A DNA stretch of 6,626 bases from an uncultured Oscillospiraceae bacterium. GTDB lineage: Bacteria; Bacillota; Clostridia; Oscillospirales; Oscillospiraceae. The notes below the pieces were generated by a model. The model made no database searches, was not told the DNA's origin, and saw only the letters and a list, made by a program, of their open reading frames with translations. A program made the position numbers and the translations under genes. Numbering within the stretch: the first letter of the stretch is position 1; each line of letters begins with the position of its first letter. Where the stretch lies: positions 1 to 6,626 of the forward strand of contig CAKTGW010000063.1 of NCBI GenBank assembly GCA_934561725.1, read 5' to 3'. This document shows positions 4,678-6,626 of the stretch, one piece after another.

Positions 4678-5802
4678 ATGAACGAAAAAGAAGTTGCAGA
4701 AATCCGCCGGCGGTTCAAACGTGACCGGAACAGCATTACACATATGCGCGGCTGCTATGTCAGTGATCGCCATGAGATCATCTCTCAATTCGACCACTCA
4801 TTTGCCATGAGCACACAGGAGGACAGCGAAAAAATCCTGAACGCACTGAAAAAGACGCTCTCCGGCACGCTGGGGAAGAATCTGCTGGATCTAAGCTTTA
4901 CCACCGAACAGGTCATTCAGGGAGAAGAGCACAAGCTGCTGATGGACCTGCGTTCCAGTGCATTGACAGACGACGGCGCTGTACAGAAGCTTTTCAGCAA
5001 GATCGCACAGACCGTTGATCTAGAGAGTGCCTATCTGATCCTGCTTGTCCAGGACAACTACGATGTGCCATACCGCTCCAAGGATGGAGCACAGCAGGAC
5101 GACGCTTCCAGCGAGGTCTATTCCTACATACTGTGCAGCATCTGCCCCATCAAGCCGCTCAAGCCCGCCCTGAGCTTTCAGCAGAATGAATTTCATGGTC
5201 TTGCCCCCGCGCCTATTGTCTCTCCGCCGGAGTTAGGCTTTCTCTTCCCTGCCTTTGATGACCGGAGCGCCAACATCTATGATACGCTTATGTACGCAAG
5301 AGATACTGCGGCCAGTTATCAGGATTTCACAGACGCCGTATTCGGCCCTCTCAAGCCTATCCTGCCTGCGGCAGCACAAAAGGAGCGCTTTTCAGATACC
5401 CTGAGCGAGGCCCTTGCAGACGAGTGCGATTTGGACGTTGTACAGGCTATCCACGGACAACTCAGCTATGTAATCGATGAACATAAGGCCAGTAAGGATC
5501 CTGATCCTCTGGTCATCGGTCGGGAAACTGTTCGGAAGGTTCTGGAATCCTGCGGCGTCTCCGAAGCACACATAACGGCATTTGATGAAAAATACGCTGA
5601 AGAATTCGGTTATGACACAGAGCTGTGTCCAAAAAATCTGGTAGACCCCAAGATCAATGTGCGCACCCCTAATGTAGTCATCCAGGTCAACGGCAACCGC
5701 GGGGATCTGATCAAGACACAGGTGATCGATGGGAAAAAATATATACTTATCCGCGCTGACGAAGGCGTAGAGGTCAACGGCGTTGCTGTAAAAATCAACT
5801 GA
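4678..5802 (+). CDS. DUF4317 family protein, function unknown
   Basis: A 374-residue protein that I recognise as the DUF4317 family, widespread in Clostridia and without an assigned function. Conserved-looking blocks are an N-terminal KEVAEIRRRFK (4-14) with RGCYVSD (24-30), KKTLSGTLGKNL (58-69), YLILLVQDNYDVP (119-131), EVYSYILCSICP (146-157) and PELGFLFPAFDDRSANIYD (184-202). A more variable C-terminal part ends in a short beta-rich segment (about 330-374). There is no signal peptide, membrane span or nucleotide-binding loop, so it is probably a soluble cytoplasmic protein. The start is supported by AAGGAG at 4666-4671 with a 6-base spacer. The zinc-ribbon gene upstream reads the same way with a 61-base AT-rich gap and no clear terminator, so read-through is possible. 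Base composition differs sharply between the two, so a functional link is doubtful. It probably had its own promoter before the upstream gene arrived; none is convincing in the gap. Confidence 0.88.
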   Translation: MNEKEVAEIRRRFKRDRNSITHMRGCYVSDRHEIISQFDHSFAMSTQEDSEKILNALKKTLSGTLGKNLLDLSFTTEQVIQGEEHKLLMDLRSSALTDDGAVQKLFSKIAQTVDLESAYLILLVQDNYDVPYRSKDGAQQDDASSEVYSYILCSICPIKPLKPALSFQQNEFHGLAPAPIVSPPELGFLFPAFDDRSANIYDTLMYARDTAASYQDFTDAVFGPLKPILPAAAQKERFSDTLSEALADECDLDVVQAIHGQLSYVIDEHKASKDPDPLVIGRETVRKVLESCGVSEAHITAFDEKYAEEFGYDTELCPKNLVDPKINVRTPNVVIQVNGNRGDLIKTQVIDGKKYILIRADEGVEVNGVAVKIN

Positions 5803-5806
5803 CAGC

Positions 5807-5845
5807 AAAAGCTCCCGGACAGTCTGAACACTGCCGGTAGCTTTT
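5807..5845. terminator. Imperfect hairpin terminator between convergent genes
   Basis: AAAAGCTcCCGGaCAGT (5807-5823) pairs with ACTGCCGGTAGCTTTT (5830-5845) around the six-base loop ctgaac, with one mismatch and one bulged base. The stem ends in TTTTATTATT on the plus strand, giving a fair rho-independent terminator for the DUF4317 gene. It ends two bases before the stop codon of the convergent gene (5849-5847). On the minus strand it leads into only CTTTTG, so termination that way would be weaker. The whole gap between the convergent genes is 44 bases. Confidence 0.75.
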
Positions 5846-5846
5846 A

Positions 5847-6626
5847 TTATTGTGCACTGTTCAAATAGGAACGGATCGCATTCTCCACCTCATGCACCTC
5901 TTCCTCAAATGCAGGAGCAGGTACACGCAGAGCGCCATGTCCCAGGATAATGATCTGCTCCATACCGTCAGAGGTCACGACACGTACCCGATGCTTTTTT
6001 CCCAAATCATAGGTTGCCTTTTCTATGAACATGTCGGCAGTCTCTGCCTCACGGGTATAGACAACAGAAAGTCCCCCCAGATGCTCGACGCTGCCCGGAT
6101 TTCCTTTGACCTTATAGGCGTCAAACACCAGAATGACCGGACACTGACGGAAGCCCTGATAGTTTCGCAGGATATCGATCAAGCGGCTTCTGGCCGCATC
6201 CAGGCTTCCCTGCGCCAGCTGGCGCAGTTCATCCCACGCAAAGATGACATTATATCCGTCTACCAGCACATATTCCGGTCCTTCCGGCTGTGGTGGCGCA
6301 CGCCGGGAAATCGACGGTGTTTTTTCCACGGGACGCATCGCCCGTTTTTTATCCCGCCGTATCGGGCCATATGTGCGCTCAAAAATGGCCATCAATTCCT
6401 GATCCGAAGCCACAATATCGCAGTAGCGCGCAGCCTGCTCCCGCGTAGGCCTTTCCCTTTCAGCCGGACGAAGCATGCTCGGCAGATGCATATACGCCGG
6501 GACCTCATTCCACTTTACGATAAATCCAGAGCCATGGCTGCAAAATACGCTGTCAGCCGGATTCTCCGCGTCCCGTTCCGGATCATACCCTATTGCCGTA
6601 GCAATAGCTTCCTGCTCCGCGCAGGG
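5847..6626 (-). CDS. C-terminal part of TetM/EF-G-like ribosomal GTPase fused to NYN (YacP/Rae1-like) RNase domain; cut by right window edge
   Basis: The minus-strand frame is open from the edge at 6626 to the stop at 5849-5847: 259 residues plus stop. Counting from the first codon in the window, residues 1-50 (GYDPERDAENPADS, VFCSHGSGF, VKWNEVPAYMHLPS) match what I recall of the end of large TetM-like translation GTPases in Clostridia. A charged linker (about 52-115) leads into a NYN/PIN-like domain. The expected acidic residues are Asp123 (VLVDGYN), Asp169 (LVFDAYK), Asp198 (ETADMFI) and Asp220 (VTSDGME). YacP of B. subtilis is Rae1, an RNase that cuts mRNA in the ribosomal A site. Fused to a GTPase that binds there, the domain could cleave mRNA on stalled ribosomes; this role is inferred. 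Such proteins are often labelled tetracycline resistance, but resistance should not be assumed. The Met at 6491 is internal, since the frame continues upstream with family-like sequence. Confidence 0.85.
   Translation of the reverse strand, partial: PCAEQEAIATAIGYDPERDAENPADSVFCSHGSGFIVKWNEVPAYMHLPSMLRPAERERPTREQAARYCDIVASDQELMAIFERTYGPIRRDKKRAMRPVEKTPSISRRAPPQPEGPEYVLVDGYNVIFAWDELRQLAQGSLDAARSRLIDILRNYQGFRQCPVILVFDAYKVKGNPGSVEHLGGLSVVYTREAETADMFIEKATYDLGKKHRVRVVTSDGMEQIIILGHGALRVPAPAFEEEVHEVENAIRSYLNSAQ

Noticed and set aside
5847..6491. Stand-alone NYN-domain gene starting at the Met at 6491
   Set aside because: The same frame stays open to 6626 and the upstream residues match the end of TetM-like GTPases, so this Met is internal.
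5847..6626. Tetracycline resistance determinant
   Set aside because: Only the C-terminus is visible, and TetM-like/NYN fusions are widespread in Clostridia. Drug resistance cannot be claimed from this fragment.

Overview
The window looks like ordinary chromosome of a spore-forming, probably gut-associated Clostridia member (Bacillota). This is inferred from family content: a PdaB-type sporulation deacetylase, a DUF4317 protein, a COG1453-type aldo/keto reductase with a ferredoxin-like tail, and a TetM-like GTPase fused to a NYN/YacP nuclease domain. Strong AGGAGG-type ribosome binding sites fit the same origin. The genus cannot be fixed from the sequence alone.

Layout, left to right. (1) The N-terminal 221 codons of argininosuccinate lyase (argH) run leftward off the window edge. 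(2) A divergent intergenic region (665-829) holds a promoter for each neighbour and two exact 19-bp direct repeats, one lying over the argH -35 box and spacer. (3) A rightward aldo/keto reductase carries two Cys-rich iron-sulfur motifs. It ends at a perfect-palindrome terminator shared with (4) a leftward membrane-anchored polysaccharide deacetylase of the PdaB type. (5) A rightward 592-residue protein is visibly more AT-rich than its neighbours. It is built as three zinc-ribbon repeats, a Vsr/DUF559-like PD-(D/E)XK nuclease-like domain, then three more zinc ribbons. (6) A rightward DUF4317 protein of unknown function follows and shares an imperfect terminator hairpin with (7) the leftward C-terminal part of a large protein. 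Its frame stays open to the right edge and joins the end of a TetM/EF-G-like GTPase to a NYN (YacP/Rae1-like) RNase domain.

The genes do not form one pathway. Most are single-gene units with their own promoter or terminator signals. The two items most worth attention are the zinc-ribbon/nuclease protein, which looks like a horizontally acquired cargo gene between pdaB and the DUF4317 gene, and the ribosomal-GTPase/NYN-nuclease fusion, which suggests a factor that could cut mRNA on the ribosome. No RNA genes, CRISPR arrays, insertion sequences or origins are visible. All stretches without a gene are shorter than 300 bases.
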